Shown here: positions 29,701-38,800 of the stretch, one piece after another | How positions within the stretch are numbered: position 1 is the stretch's first letter | How the letters are laid out: each line of letters opens with the position of its first letter | Source: Leuctra nigra | Taxonomy: Eukaryota > Arthropoda > Insecta > Plecoptera > Leuctridae | Length of the DNA: 64,000 bases | Assembly (NCBI GenBank): GCA_934045905.1 | Contig: OW203771.1 | Coordinates: 16,295,701-16,359,700 of the forward strand | Reading direction: 5' to 3' | The notes under the pieces: model-generated | What the model was told of the DNA's origin: nothing | The model's database searches: none | The model's input: only the letters and a program-made list of their open reading frames with translations | Translations under genes and position numbers: made by a program

Positions 29701-32700
29701 AACCTTCGGATCCTTCCCCATTCTGGACTGCCTTTTCACCAGCACTAGTCTCTCCGGACACGTGCGCTCTAGGTTGACCCCTACTCATAACCTTCACGTA
29801 TATGAAACAAAATAACGTATTATCAAGTGAACGATCTGACCACGCTGTCTAATTGTCTTCAAACAATATAAATCTAATCTAATCTGTAGATTCTATGGAG
29901 ATAAAATCCTGTCACACTTCAGGTGATTGATGAATTGCTACATTTGAATCATTTCAATTGTTATGATTTATATTTGGATTTATATTTGGAGAATAACAGG
30001 AAAAAAACCAGACGTATTTTCTATACGTCATGCAGGCGCGTAGGAAGGGTAGAGGGGAATAGGGGGGGGAGTCTCCCCCTCTGATTTATTTCCCTATGTT
30101 CTTACACATTTATATGTCAAGATAAAAATATGCTTAAAAAGTGTTAAAATCGCGTAGAAATTCACCAAATTCACGACTCAATTAAGATTTTTTTGGGCTA
30201 TGAGCCAGGACTGGCATATCGCTAGGGGCCCACCCCCAGATCCCCCATTGTCTTCGTGGAGACACAAGTATCTCTAGCTCAAGTACTTTTCCAATATAAT
30301 TCCCCCCCCCCCCCTTGCAAATTTAGTTCCTACGCGCCTGATCACAAGCCAGCTGAAACAGTTTCAATCCACGTTTTGACAGGAAAAAAATATTATTATT
30401 TTACATTTGATTTATAAGATAGATATATACAATTAATTCACAATTACATTAGGTATCTATATAACACAAAACTAACTTTTTTGGAGAAGAAAAAGTTTAG
30501 TATCTGAAACTCTCAAACTCATTCTTAATGTGTATTTGGATAGCGATATGTAATGATATTTCTTTATTAAAGCTTACTTCTTACATTTCATTTAGTAATA
30601 TTTTTGTAAAACGCCTTTGGAGACAAGCTAATTGTTATCGAATTCCAATGTCTACTCACCATTCCAGTGGAAGTCCCAGTTCCTGTTAGGATCGATTCCA
30701 GGGCAAGTCGTGGACACAGCTGTGCTTCGGGTCTTTCTCCAGAGTCGGGCCTACAAACATAATTGCATGTTATAATCAAAATTACACATTCCAATGACAA
30801 AAACAAACAAGAAAAAATACTATAAAATATAAGCCGTGCAGGCATTATATCGATCAGAAACTAGGGTAATTAACAACCGCTCTGAACAACAAATACAATT
30901 CCGTACAGGCTGTAGAGCCTATTCCCTAAAGGGTGACGATGAAGAAGAACGAAACATTCCCCTTATTCCCTGGTTTTTTCCTTCAATTGACAGTGAAGGT
31001 TATGACAGTTTCGACTACTTACATTGGTGAAAGTCCACGCATAACCGTCCGGATTGGAGGATGGCAGAATCCACCAGTCCCTGTCAGCATAGAGATCTTC
31101 GTTGCCGGGCACCTCCAGCAGTTGGTAGATGGTGTAAAGAGCCATGGCTGGAGAACTCCATTCCCGAGCATGGAGTCCAGCGTCGACCCAGACAATGGGC
31201 TTGTTCGTGCCTCCAGACGAGATCTTCAACACTCTCATGACTTGTCCGTTTGTGCTCGTGCCGATGACCTCGAGCGAGGCGACAGTCGAGTAAGCCGCGA
31301 CTACCTCGTCCAAGTAGGCTTGGATCTAATTGGTAGGAAACATACATTCACGAGTCACTTTGGGGCTGTGCATAAATGACGTAACGATAAAAATGGGATC
31401 ACCTTCCCACCCCCCATCTCCCCTAAAAGCACGTCACAAATCTATCTCTACCCCCGCTTCAATAGGTATAATATTTTTCACTGTAAGATTCATCAGAAAT
31501 ATCGTTTTTAGCGAAATTTCCAGGCCAGACATATCAATTGAAATTTAAAATGCTTTAAAATATCTATATCAAAACGTGACGTTCTACTGCCTACAGGCCC
31601 CCCCCCCCCTCCTTCCCCTGACACACTGGATTCCATACTGGTGCACCCCCCCCCCCCCCCTCTGAAGCGTGATAGCCCCTTTAATGAGCACTCAATACTA
31701 CTAAAATTATCCGATGAGAAAATAATGTATTGCCTATAAATATATGTTGTTCGATGCCATTTCCAAAAGTTTCAAAGGAATGCCGTGAAGTATTTGAAGT
31801 TCGCATCACACTTTTCCACAAAATACATTCGAAAATATTCAATATTTAATTTTAAAGTAATATTATTATTTGTAAGTTTGTATAGTGTATATGATAAATA
31901 TTATCATACAATTACAATCAAACCTGAAGTCAGCAATAGCCAATCCCACGAAGGATAATTTTCAACACGTTACATAAAGCGCTACCCTAGGATACGTCCC
32001 ATAGTATACTTAGTTGTAGATGGACTGTTGATAAAAGTCGAACGATCCAAGGCTGATATCTTAAATACTTTTTAAATACAAACACAATCAACGGAACAAA
32101 CCGTCTGCACAACTGCATTTCATCAAAACGGTTCCGAAAACATCACTTACGACTAACTTTCTAAAGATGCTCAATCACTTATCTATCCTTACCTCATCGT
32201 AGTTGTGGTATCTGTCGAAGGTGATTTTGCCTTCAACTCGTGGCGTGGTATCACGGTCAGCTTTCTCCTTGTCAAAAACTCTGTGAACATAGACATTGAA
32301 TTCCATTCATTCAAATAATGTGTCGATTAGGCCATCAACTTTGTTAAAATACAGGACAACCACAAAGTTTACTTGACAAAGATCGGTACTAGCAAATTCA
32401 GTAGATCTCAACACTTTTACCAGTCATTGTGTAAGAATTTGGAAATAAGATAACTTTAGTCTTACTTGAAACTCAGGTTCTAACTAAGTGGTATAGAAGG
32501 CCACAAAGTCGAGAAAATGGACATCGTGCCAACTCCTTCTGCGGTACAGAGTTCTGCGGCTAAGAGTAAAGAAGTAACTTACGTCTGTACATCTTCAATG
32601 ATCACGTGGTTCTCGATGCTCTTGACGTGAAGGAACTTGAGGAACTCCTGTTGTTGCGCAGGGGCGACCATGATGTCCACTGGGGCTCCGGGTTTGCGGT

Positions 32701-33965
32701 GCCTCGACCAGAAGTCGAATCCTTCCGCATCGTCGAAACGTGAAAGTAGCTCCATCTGACTGGCTGTAGGAGTCAGTTGGAACACTTTGTACCTGTGCAC
32801 AGAGAAATACGCATCACTTAGGATTTATTAACATAAATATTTTTCCGAAATATATTTGCTTCCAACGATGTCCACACGAGAACGTCTTGTCCAGTTTGAG
32901 TTGTCTTTACAATACGAGTTTGTTTTAAAGTAAGCTAGAAATCCTCTTCCGTTTGAACACTCCTAAAATAAACTTGAACGTTAAAAATGTATACCCTAGA
33001 AATCTAATATTTTCCCTTTTATAAGGATTTACAGCTGCTGCCGTTTCTGCAATATCAACTTACGCTCATCTCTATCCTCCAAATCACCCTCTTCCAAATC
33101 ACTTTCTTCCATTGCCCTCTGAACACCATCCATCCAGGAGCTCCTCGGGCGTCCACGCTTCCTTCTGTACGGAGGTTGGTATCCCAATATCCTTCTTGGC
33201 CACCTCTCTTCCTGCATTCTTCTGACATGTCCATACCAAACTAGCTCTCTCGTCTCCAGTCTATACACAATAGTGTTTGCCGATCCCATTTCCTCTCTTC
33301 TTTGCCTTCCAGTCTCGACACCCTAGCATGATCTTCGAATATGGTCGATCTCTGAGCTCAAGAATTAGCTCCATATGTTATGTTCGACTATCGCTTCATA
33401 CCAAAGAAACTTGTCATTTGCTCAGACCAGACCACCTAAGGAGTTCAATGTATGTATGGCAACCCCCGTTCATAATTGTGATCTGTTTAGAAATGTCGTA
33501 CCCACACATTAATTACAGATTTATTATTCTTTTACAATTATTATGATGGAACGTAGACTTCAAATAATATTCAATAGTTCCCTATTCAAAACCGGTCATC
33601 TCCACTGTACTATTTCTGAGATAAACAGTAACACTGATTGCCAAGAGAATTTGATTTGTACACACATTTTGAACGAGAATACACTTTTAAATTTCATGAT
33701 AAATAAATAAAAACACTTTATAACAATTTGTCTAACTCAATATATTTTTTTTTTGAGATAGTCGATTTTCATTTATGACATCTTTACATTCTCTCCGTTA
33801 TTACATTTTAACAGATGGATAAACAAAAATGTGAAAAAACTTTTTAGCAAAATTGTGTTATATTCTGTAGAAAATAAGCTTGTCTTCCACTCACCCATCA
33901 TATCTGGTGACATCTGCAGCCAAGGCCGCAGCCACCAGAGCGGCAACCACAATGAGAACGCGCAT
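23614..33965 (-). CDS. Secreted zinc carboxypeptidase 1, M14A, carboxypeptidase B-like (9 exons, 409 aa)
   Basis: Exons (minus strand): 33965-33895, 32792-32583, 32280-32193, 31325-31023, 30750-30660, 29324-29179, 25977-25921, 25073-24989, 23792-23614; 1230 bases. M14A enzymes remove single C-terminal residues; secreted ones are usually digestive proenzymes. Signal peptide [16 protein letters not shown]; propeptide about 20-100 ([16 protein letters not shown]); likely activation after TTPR near 108. Zinc ligands: H175 and E178 of GLHAREW, and H299 of TIHSYGW. R229 of RLWRKTR, N246/R247 of PNRNW and E374 of SYTIELPG complete the site. Y351 corresponds to bovine Tyr248 and D358 to position 255; Asp there (GASDDW) predicts preference for C-terminal Lys/Arg. 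Complete and intact; tandem paralogue downstream. Digestive role is inferred. Confidence 0.95.
23793..24988. other. Intron 8 of carboxypeptidase 1
   Basis: No gene. A weak inverted repeat (ATCTCGGCGTGGGTCAGGCC around 24140 and its complement near 24250) suggests a degraded TIR element. Confidence 0.45.
24989..25073 (-). CDS. Carboxypeptidase 1, exon 8
   Basis: [19 protein letters not shown], then EIGSSTNVL. Acceptor TTTAG, donor GTAAGT. Confidence 0.92.
25074..25920. other. Intron 7 of carboxypeptidase 1, with an inverted-repeat element
   Basis: Contains the element at 25407-25770. Nothing else recognised. Confidence 0.55.
25407..25770. mobile_element. Long-TIR MITE (ATGGATGTCTTGCGGGAAAA ends)
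   Basis: ATGGATGTCTTGCGGGAAAA at the left and CTTTTCCCGCAAGACATCCA at the right, with arms of about 100 bp that also pair at CCCAAAACG and GGGCCTTAGGCG-like segments. No ORF. Confidence 0.75.
25921..25977 (-). CDS. Carboxypeptidase 1, exon 7
   Basis: 19 codons, [19 protein letters not shown], the conserved LYPWGW loop after the third zinc ligand. Donor GTAAGT. Confidence 0.92.
26369..27685 (+). mobile_element. GGAGCG-hairpin element, full copy A
   Basis: Begins with a near-perfect hairpin (arms 26369-26524 and 26604-26761, about 155 bp each). It continues through motifs such as GATATGGCATCACTTCCGG and AAAATGGCGGC and ends in GGAGCGACCGCTCC-ACTAGAT. Copy B (53803-55350) follows the same order; a 3' fragment is at 4541-4690. 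The short hairpin followed by CTAG at the 3' end resembles a Helitron end. No intact ORF. Confidence 0.75.
28217..28594. mobile_element. Foldback MITE with TTAAGGCCGATGCACAATTG ends
   Basis: TTAAGGCCGATGCACAATTG at the left and CAATTGTGCATCGGCCTTTAA at the right. The whole element is built of GACGGACGACG-type tandem units in opposite orientation on either side of about 28415. A 3-bp TTA target duplication is possible. Confidence 0.75.
28644..29095 (+). mobile_element. (AATCT)n-tailed retroposon with 10-bp target duplication
   Basis: Flanked by GGGACGTCTC at 28634-28643 and 29096-29105. Starts at CCGATGGCTGCCACC and ends in AATCTAATCTAATCT. Same family as 10295-10790. Confidence 0.87.
29179..29324 (-). 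CDS. Carboxypeptidase 1, exon 6 (third zinc ligand)
   Basis: [29 protein letters not shown], ending [11 protein letters not shown]. The His of IHSYGW is the third zinc ligand. Donor GTAGGT. Confidence 0.94.
29620..29885 (+). mobile_element. Old copy of the (AATCT)n-tailed retroposon
   Basis: Aligns by eye to the 3' half of 28644-29095 (CCCATTCTGGACTG, TCACCAGCACTAG, GTTGACCCC) with many differences. Ends AATCTAATCTAATCTG. Confidence 0.65.
30033..30340. mobile_element. CAGGCGCGTAGG-TIR element, family C
   Basis: Exact 14-bp inverted ends, CAGGCGCGTAGGAA and TTCCTACGCGCCTG. Poly-C run at 30302-30314. No ORF. Confidence 0.8.
30660..30750 (-). CDS. Carboxypeptidase 1, exon 5 (substrate-binding Arg)
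   Basis: [12 protein letters not shown], then [22 protein letters not shown] contains the Arg127 equivalent and NRNW the Asn144/Arg145 pair that holds the C-terminal carboxylate. Confidence 0.95.
31023..31325 (-). CDS. Carboxypeptidase 1, exon 4 (zinc site)
   Basis: [61 protein letters not shown] supplies two zinc ligands. Phase 0 at both ends. Confidence 0.96.
31326..32192. other. Intron 3 of carboxypeptidase 1
   Basis: Two poly-C runs (about 31599-31609 and 31647-31660); otherwise AT-rich with nothing recognised. Confidence 0.5.
32193..32280 (-). CDS. Carboxypeptidase 1, exon 3 (activation region)
   Basis: [20 protein letters not shown], then FDRYHNYDE. The Arg before VEG is a plausible trypsin cleavage point for removing the propeptide. 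Confidence 0.92.
32583..32792 (-). CDS. Carboxypeptidase 1, exon 2 (propeptide)
   Basis: [59 protein letters not shown]. The typical M14 activation peptide. Donor GTAAGT. Confidence 0.93.
32793..33894. other. Intron 1 of carboxypeptidase 1
   Basis: Carries a LINE 3' fragment (33029-33310). The rest is AT-rich. Confidence 0.55.
33029..33310 (-). mobile_element. LINE 3' fragment (endonuclease-reverse transcriptase C-terminus)
   Basis: Minus-strand ORF with [35 protein letters not shown] and [14 protein letters not shown]...R.P...L...P...RRRGRP...W.D is the usual tail of RTE-type LINE proteins. 5'-truncated; no reverse transcriptase core present. Confidence 0.8.
33895..33965 (-). CDS. Carboxypeptidase 1, exon 1 (signal peptide, start)
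   Basis: ATG at 33965-33963; [16 protein letters not shown] then ADVTRYD. A typical cleavable signal peptide. A TATA box stands about 50 bases upstream. Donor GTGAGT. Confidence 0.92.
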
Positions 33966-34012
33966 CGTCAGTCTCAAGTCGGACTCAGATGGCCGCATCC
34001 ATGTTACATACA

Positions 34013-34020
34013 CTTATATA
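34013..34020 (-). promoter_or_regulatory. TATA box of carboxypeptidase 1
   Basis: TATATAAG on the minus strand, 48 bases before the ATG. The paralogue has TATATAAA at the same distance, and both share ATCTGAGTCC (33990-33981) between TATA and ATG, where the start site should fall. Confidence 0.75.
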
Positions 34021-34889
34021 CACGATTCATATTGCGACACCTATCAAAACACTTGGAAAAACACGTGATTGGACTATTACCTAATCTAAATTCAATATCA
34101 ATGTTTCACAGGTCCACAAGATAGTGACTGATTCGTTGTCTCTACATTTGACACAATATGATGGACATGATTGACACAAATCTCATTAGCATTGTTGTTT
34201 GTAAGATATTATATTTTAATCATCAATTCATTGACTACATTGACACATTGTAGTTTTTTAAGCGAACGCTTTTTGTTATATTATCATTAAAGATCAAATG
34301 AAGTAACGGATCAGGCCAACTTTAACAAAATATATATAACTACCCAGTTCGGTTGTCTAATGATTTTTAGCAAGATCGATTCATTATTGGTTTTATCGGA
34401 AAACTGATTTATGGTAGTTTGTAGGTATGGATCGTAGCAACGAAATCTTCAACGTTTTTTTTTTTAAATATAGTTTTAGTCCTAGGTGTTGCCCGTTTCG
34501 GGTCGCTTATCAACGCGTTACACTGAGCGTTTTTATAGTATTAAATCATTACAATTTTATCCTACACACACATGTCAGGTCATGGGGTGCATTCCCAACA
34601 ATTATCTAGGACAGCTCCGTCAATGGCAGGAACCGATTTGCCAGGTTCGACGCTCATCCACCTCCTTATTCTCCTTCATATTCACTTTGTAAGATAAAAT
34701 CTTGACCTTGCAAAATTTCAACTTTATCGGATCATATTGAAGATTCTACCAATCACCACGATTTTTTAAAATTTTAACAATAGGATGTTGAAAAACATGC
34801 TCGCTTCGCTTGCTCAATTATGTTCCCGATTGTACCTACACACATTTATTATACTACTAAATCAGAAGAATGTTGTTGTACTGCGTCAG
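34021..34889. other. Intergenic region between the carboxypeptidase genes, right of gene 1
   Basis: Contains a worn Helitron-like 3' end (34486-34535: CAACGCGTTACACTGAGCGT) and an inverted piece of the same family near 34798-34830 (CTCGCTTCGCTTGCTCAAT). No gene. Confidence 0.5.
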
Positions 34890-35109
34890 GTTTCCCTGCA
34901 ATCTGGTGAAATCTAAGACGATCTCAGCCGGACGCGTGAAGAACTTGACCTTGGTCTATTCGCAAGAACGAGGCGGCGTGCTTTGTCAGCCTACATCGAT
35001 GACAGACTTGCTATTCCCAAACAACGAAGAGTTTGTCAATGCATATTGGGACCAGGATGATGCGTTCTTAGGGTCAATTGCTACTTTAATGTTATCTTCA
35101 AACGATTGA
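34890..35109 (+). CDS. Orphan exon-like coding stretch, unknown product
   Basis: After CTGCGTCAG the frame reads FPCNLVKSKTISAGRVKN, LTLVYSQERGG, LLFPNNEEFVNAYWDQDDAF and ends LMLSSND with TGA at 35107-35109. AATAAA follows at 35142-35147. Composition is more coding-like than its surroundings and it looks like the last exon of a plus-strand gene, but no upstream exon was found between the two carboxypeptidase genes and I do not recognise the protein. A captured or retroposed gene fragment is equally possible. Confidence 0.3.
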
Positions 35110-35141
35110 TATCACTTGTATGTAACTGATATGGGAAGGTA

Positions 35142-35147
35142 AATAAA
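35142..35147 (+). terminator. Possible poly(A) signal of the orphan exon
   Basis: AATAAA 33 bases after the TGA. Confidence 0.35.
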
Positions 35148-35688
35148 TATAATGAAAATTATCTCAATTCTTATATTGAATTGTGTTTGTTTATTACTAG
35201 AGAAGAGATATGAAGAAACTTTTGAGTGTAGGAACCTCAAGTGAAAAAGAGAAACTATTGAAATTTAAATTGTGTTGCATACATTTTTCGCAATAACAAA
35301 CGACTAAAGCAAAGTTGTATACAAATTTATTCATGATATCCGTGCTGATCCGCCCCTAAATCAGCTAGTACCAACAGAATCCACCAGAATGCAGTCGTGG
35401 CCCTTATTTTCTCGAATTAGCATTCAATATTCAGGTTAACTCAAACCAATTAAAAACGGTACTTTGCACTAAACGGATTGACTGCTGGTCAGGTTCCGTG
35501 ACAGTCAATCCTTATTATTATCAATGAAATCGAGCTCACCTACTTAAGTTAGATAATACACATACTTCATGGGATGATGCCATCAAACCTTTATCAGACA
35601 ATCTATTTCTTTCGAGGATTTTTTTTATTAATTGTTCGAGTGTGCCTATCATTTATCAATCAAAACACAATGTACACTGTTCAAATAG
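35148..35688. other. Intergenic region left of carboxypeptidase 2
   Basis: Nothing recognised. Confidence 0.5.
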
Positions 35689-35694
35689 TTTATT
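35689..35694 (-). terminator. Poly(A) signal of carboxypeptidase gene 2
   Basis: AATAAA on the minus strand, 25 bases past the stop codon. Confidence 0.75.
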
Positions 35695-35719
35695 TCTGTA
35701 TTCACATGAAATGAGACTA

Positions 35720-35898
35720 TCAGACAACTGATTCCCCCAAGACCCTCATGGCCGGCCAGAACGTCGTGACCATGTTCTGGATCTCCGACGCCGGCGGGTC
35801 GAAGCCGTTGGCGCCACCTCCAGGCAGCTCGACGGTGTACGAGATGGGGATCTGGGGAACCCCGTAAGCATAGTCCCTACTCGATCCAGACGCAGGGG
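35720..35898 (-). CDS. Carboxypeptidase 2, exon 9 (catalytic Glu, stop)
   Basis: [14 protein letters not shown], then [20 protein letters not shown], ending LGESVV and TGA. The split codon T|CC gives Ser at the Tyr248 position; no alternative in-phase AG is close by. Confidence 0.93.
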
Positions 35899-38800
35899 CT
35901 GAAAGTTACACACACATTGTTGTATATGGGGCTTACATTTTTGGGGGCCATCGAAAGGTGGTTTACCTTAGTAAAGCCTTTGGGGACTTCGACAAAATTG
36001 TCTTAATTTCGGGATTTTAATATCCAACGAAGAATTTGAACTAAAACGTCTGGGGATGACTGTTATTTTATAGCGGCCGAGTAAATCGAGGGGTTAGCGG
36101 CAGGGGGAGGTAATGTAGGGTATAATCGTCATTCATTGTGTCCCTACCAAAACATTTAGCAACCCGCGGTTTTCACTGATTAATAGAGAAATAGCACTGC
36201 TATTTTATTGGTATTAAAAAATACAAATAGTTTGTTTTGAATAATTAAAAACACCTTATAAAGTATCTGCGAAGTATTCCTAACTTCATTCATTCTTTAT
36301 TTATCAGTAAAACCCACATGTTCCTCAGTGCAATGGTATTGATTTTAGACGTTTCAACCTCTATTTTCCCACTAGACCCGTGAATAACTCGCAACTATGT
36401 AAATGCCAACCACCCTCAGTCCTCATAAAACATTTTCAAAGGTTCAGGCTGTATATATTTGGCTACAACTTACACAGAACGTTGGTGGATGTGCCGATCT
36501 CGTAGGGTCTTCCTCCCATTGCTTGCTGAGCTGCGTCTGCCTCTACCGCCAGAGCATGCTGCACATTCACAAATACTTTTAGTTACATTCTCATCCACAA
36601 CTCAAGCGGTAATTACAAATGTGAAATTACAATGCCAATTGTGAATCTAACCCATTAGGGTTCATTTTAATCCAAATAGCTATCACGCATCTGACTTCAC
36701 AGCTGACCAAGATCTAGCTGGGGACAGATCCTTTTAGTAAATGAGTATAAATAAGTTGGAATAACTTACCATAGCTTCCCAGCCTGCTGGAAGGTCAGTT
36801 GTCCAACCCCAGGGGTAGAGGAAGTACTGAAAAAACAAACAGCATCAAAATATTCAACGCTGGATTATAAAAAAAATAAATTATGATATTTCTTCCCGCG
36901 AAGAAGATTTTATTAGCACTCGTACTACGAGTGTCACTCAAGACGTTCCTCTGGAAACGATCACATGTTTGACACAATACAATAAAATAAGGAGTTATTA
37001 TACCGACCATTTAAACGAATACTGATTAATCCATAACCTAACTAGCCAAATTATTGGATGGTGACATAAAGAACTCGAATCAATCTTGTTGGCCAGTCAG
37101 AGCTTGAAAAGGTTAGGTCCCATAATATCCATGACCTACCTAGCTGTATGTGTATTTGGAAACGAGTCCATACCAATTCAAAATTATGACTTTATCTATT
37201 TATCTCATGTGAGACTTTGATGCGGATATAATGTATCTATAATGCTGATGAACCATGACCTACCCAGCCGTATGAGTGGAGAGTGATGTAGATTCCGATC
37301 CTGTCCGCATTGGCCAGGATGACGTCACGAATGTTGCGGCACTCGGGCTCCGAGAAGGCTTCGGGTCCGGAGTAGGTCTCGGAGCATGGATTCTGACTGG
37401 CGCCGATCTCTGCGCACAAGACACTCGAACAATTACACTGATGAATAGTATAGCTACTTGTTTGGATAGCCAACCTAATATTCACCCATAAGTTTGTTAT
37501 TGGCATAATGTAGCTTAAAACTATTTTTCAGCCATGCTGTAGCTATAGAGTTCAAGTGAATCCATTTTGATGACCTTCAGTATTGACACTTTCAACATCG
37601 TTTTAATTTGAATTGTTTGGGTAATGTTTCTTGATATTGGAATTAACAATTTCAAAGAGTTTTATATTTAATATTTCTACATACCTATAACTCGAAAATA
37701 TTAAGCAGTAGGTTAAACCCCCCCCCCCCCCCAATCGGGATTTATACTCCTGATTGTGTCTATTTGATTTCGAATTTTGATGTCTACCCACCATTCCAGT
37801 GGAAGTCCCAATTCCTGTTGGGATCGATTCCAGGGCAAGTCGTGGACACAATGGTGTTACGGGTCTTCCTCCAGAGTCGGGCCTAAAAGCACAATATTTC
37901 AGATAGAATTTCACAAACAATGAGATTATCTCTCCATCATTCCCCGATTTCATATATCTCCTATTGCAACAATATTGTTGGTTATCTTAGTTTATGCTCC
38001 TCTGCTTACATTGGTGAAAGTCCACGCATAACCATCCGGATTGGCAACTGGTATAATCCACCAGTCCCTGTCAGCATAGAGGTCTTCGTTGCCGGGCACC
38101 TCCAGGAGTTGGTAGATGGTGTAAAGAGCCAAAGCAGGAGCGCTCCATTCCCTAGCGTGAATTCCAGCGTCGATCCAGACAATAGGCTTGTTCGTGCCTC
38201 CAGACGAGATCTTCAACACTCTCATGAGTTGTCCGTCATTGCTCGTGCCGATATCCTCGAGTGAGGCGACATTTGGATACGCGGCGACCATCTCATCCAG
38301 GTAGGCTTGGATCTAATCGGTAGGAACAACATTACGAGTTAGTCACTGGAATTAGTCAAAACATTAACCTAGACCAGGGTTTCCTGTTACTGGAGGCGAC
38401 GATTTTGATAGTACCTTTTGCTACATTAGCTTTCCAAGAAAGCAAGAATGGTTGGGTAGGGGAATGCCAGATGAATGGGAGAGGTGGCCAAGACGGATGT
38501 ACAGAAGGACTCCGTACAGAAAGAAGCGTGGACGACCGAGGAGCTCGTGGATGGATGTTGCTCGGAAGGTATTATAGGAATGGAGTTTGGAAAAGGTTGA
38601 TGGAGAGGATAGGAATAAATGGATGCTCAGTTGCGAGAAACGGCAGCCGCTGTAAATCCTAGTATAAAAAACTTTCCAAGAATAGCATTAAGAATTAATA
38701 TAGATACTCATTTATATTACCAAACATTTTATGAAACAAACATGTTTTAGCTATCAAAACGTCCATTAGAGTTACGAAATGTCTAGTGAAATAATGCGAT

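Larger units (their letters stand above)
29325..30659. other. Intron 5 of carboxypeptidase 1
   Basis: Contains an old retroposon copy (29620-29885), a poly-G run (29544-29560) and a TIR element (30033-30340). Confidence 0.55.

Noticed and set aside
33029..33310. Independent host gene on the minus strand
   Set aside because: The 86-codon frame is the C-terminal tail common to RTE-type LINE proteins, and a worn second copy is nearby.
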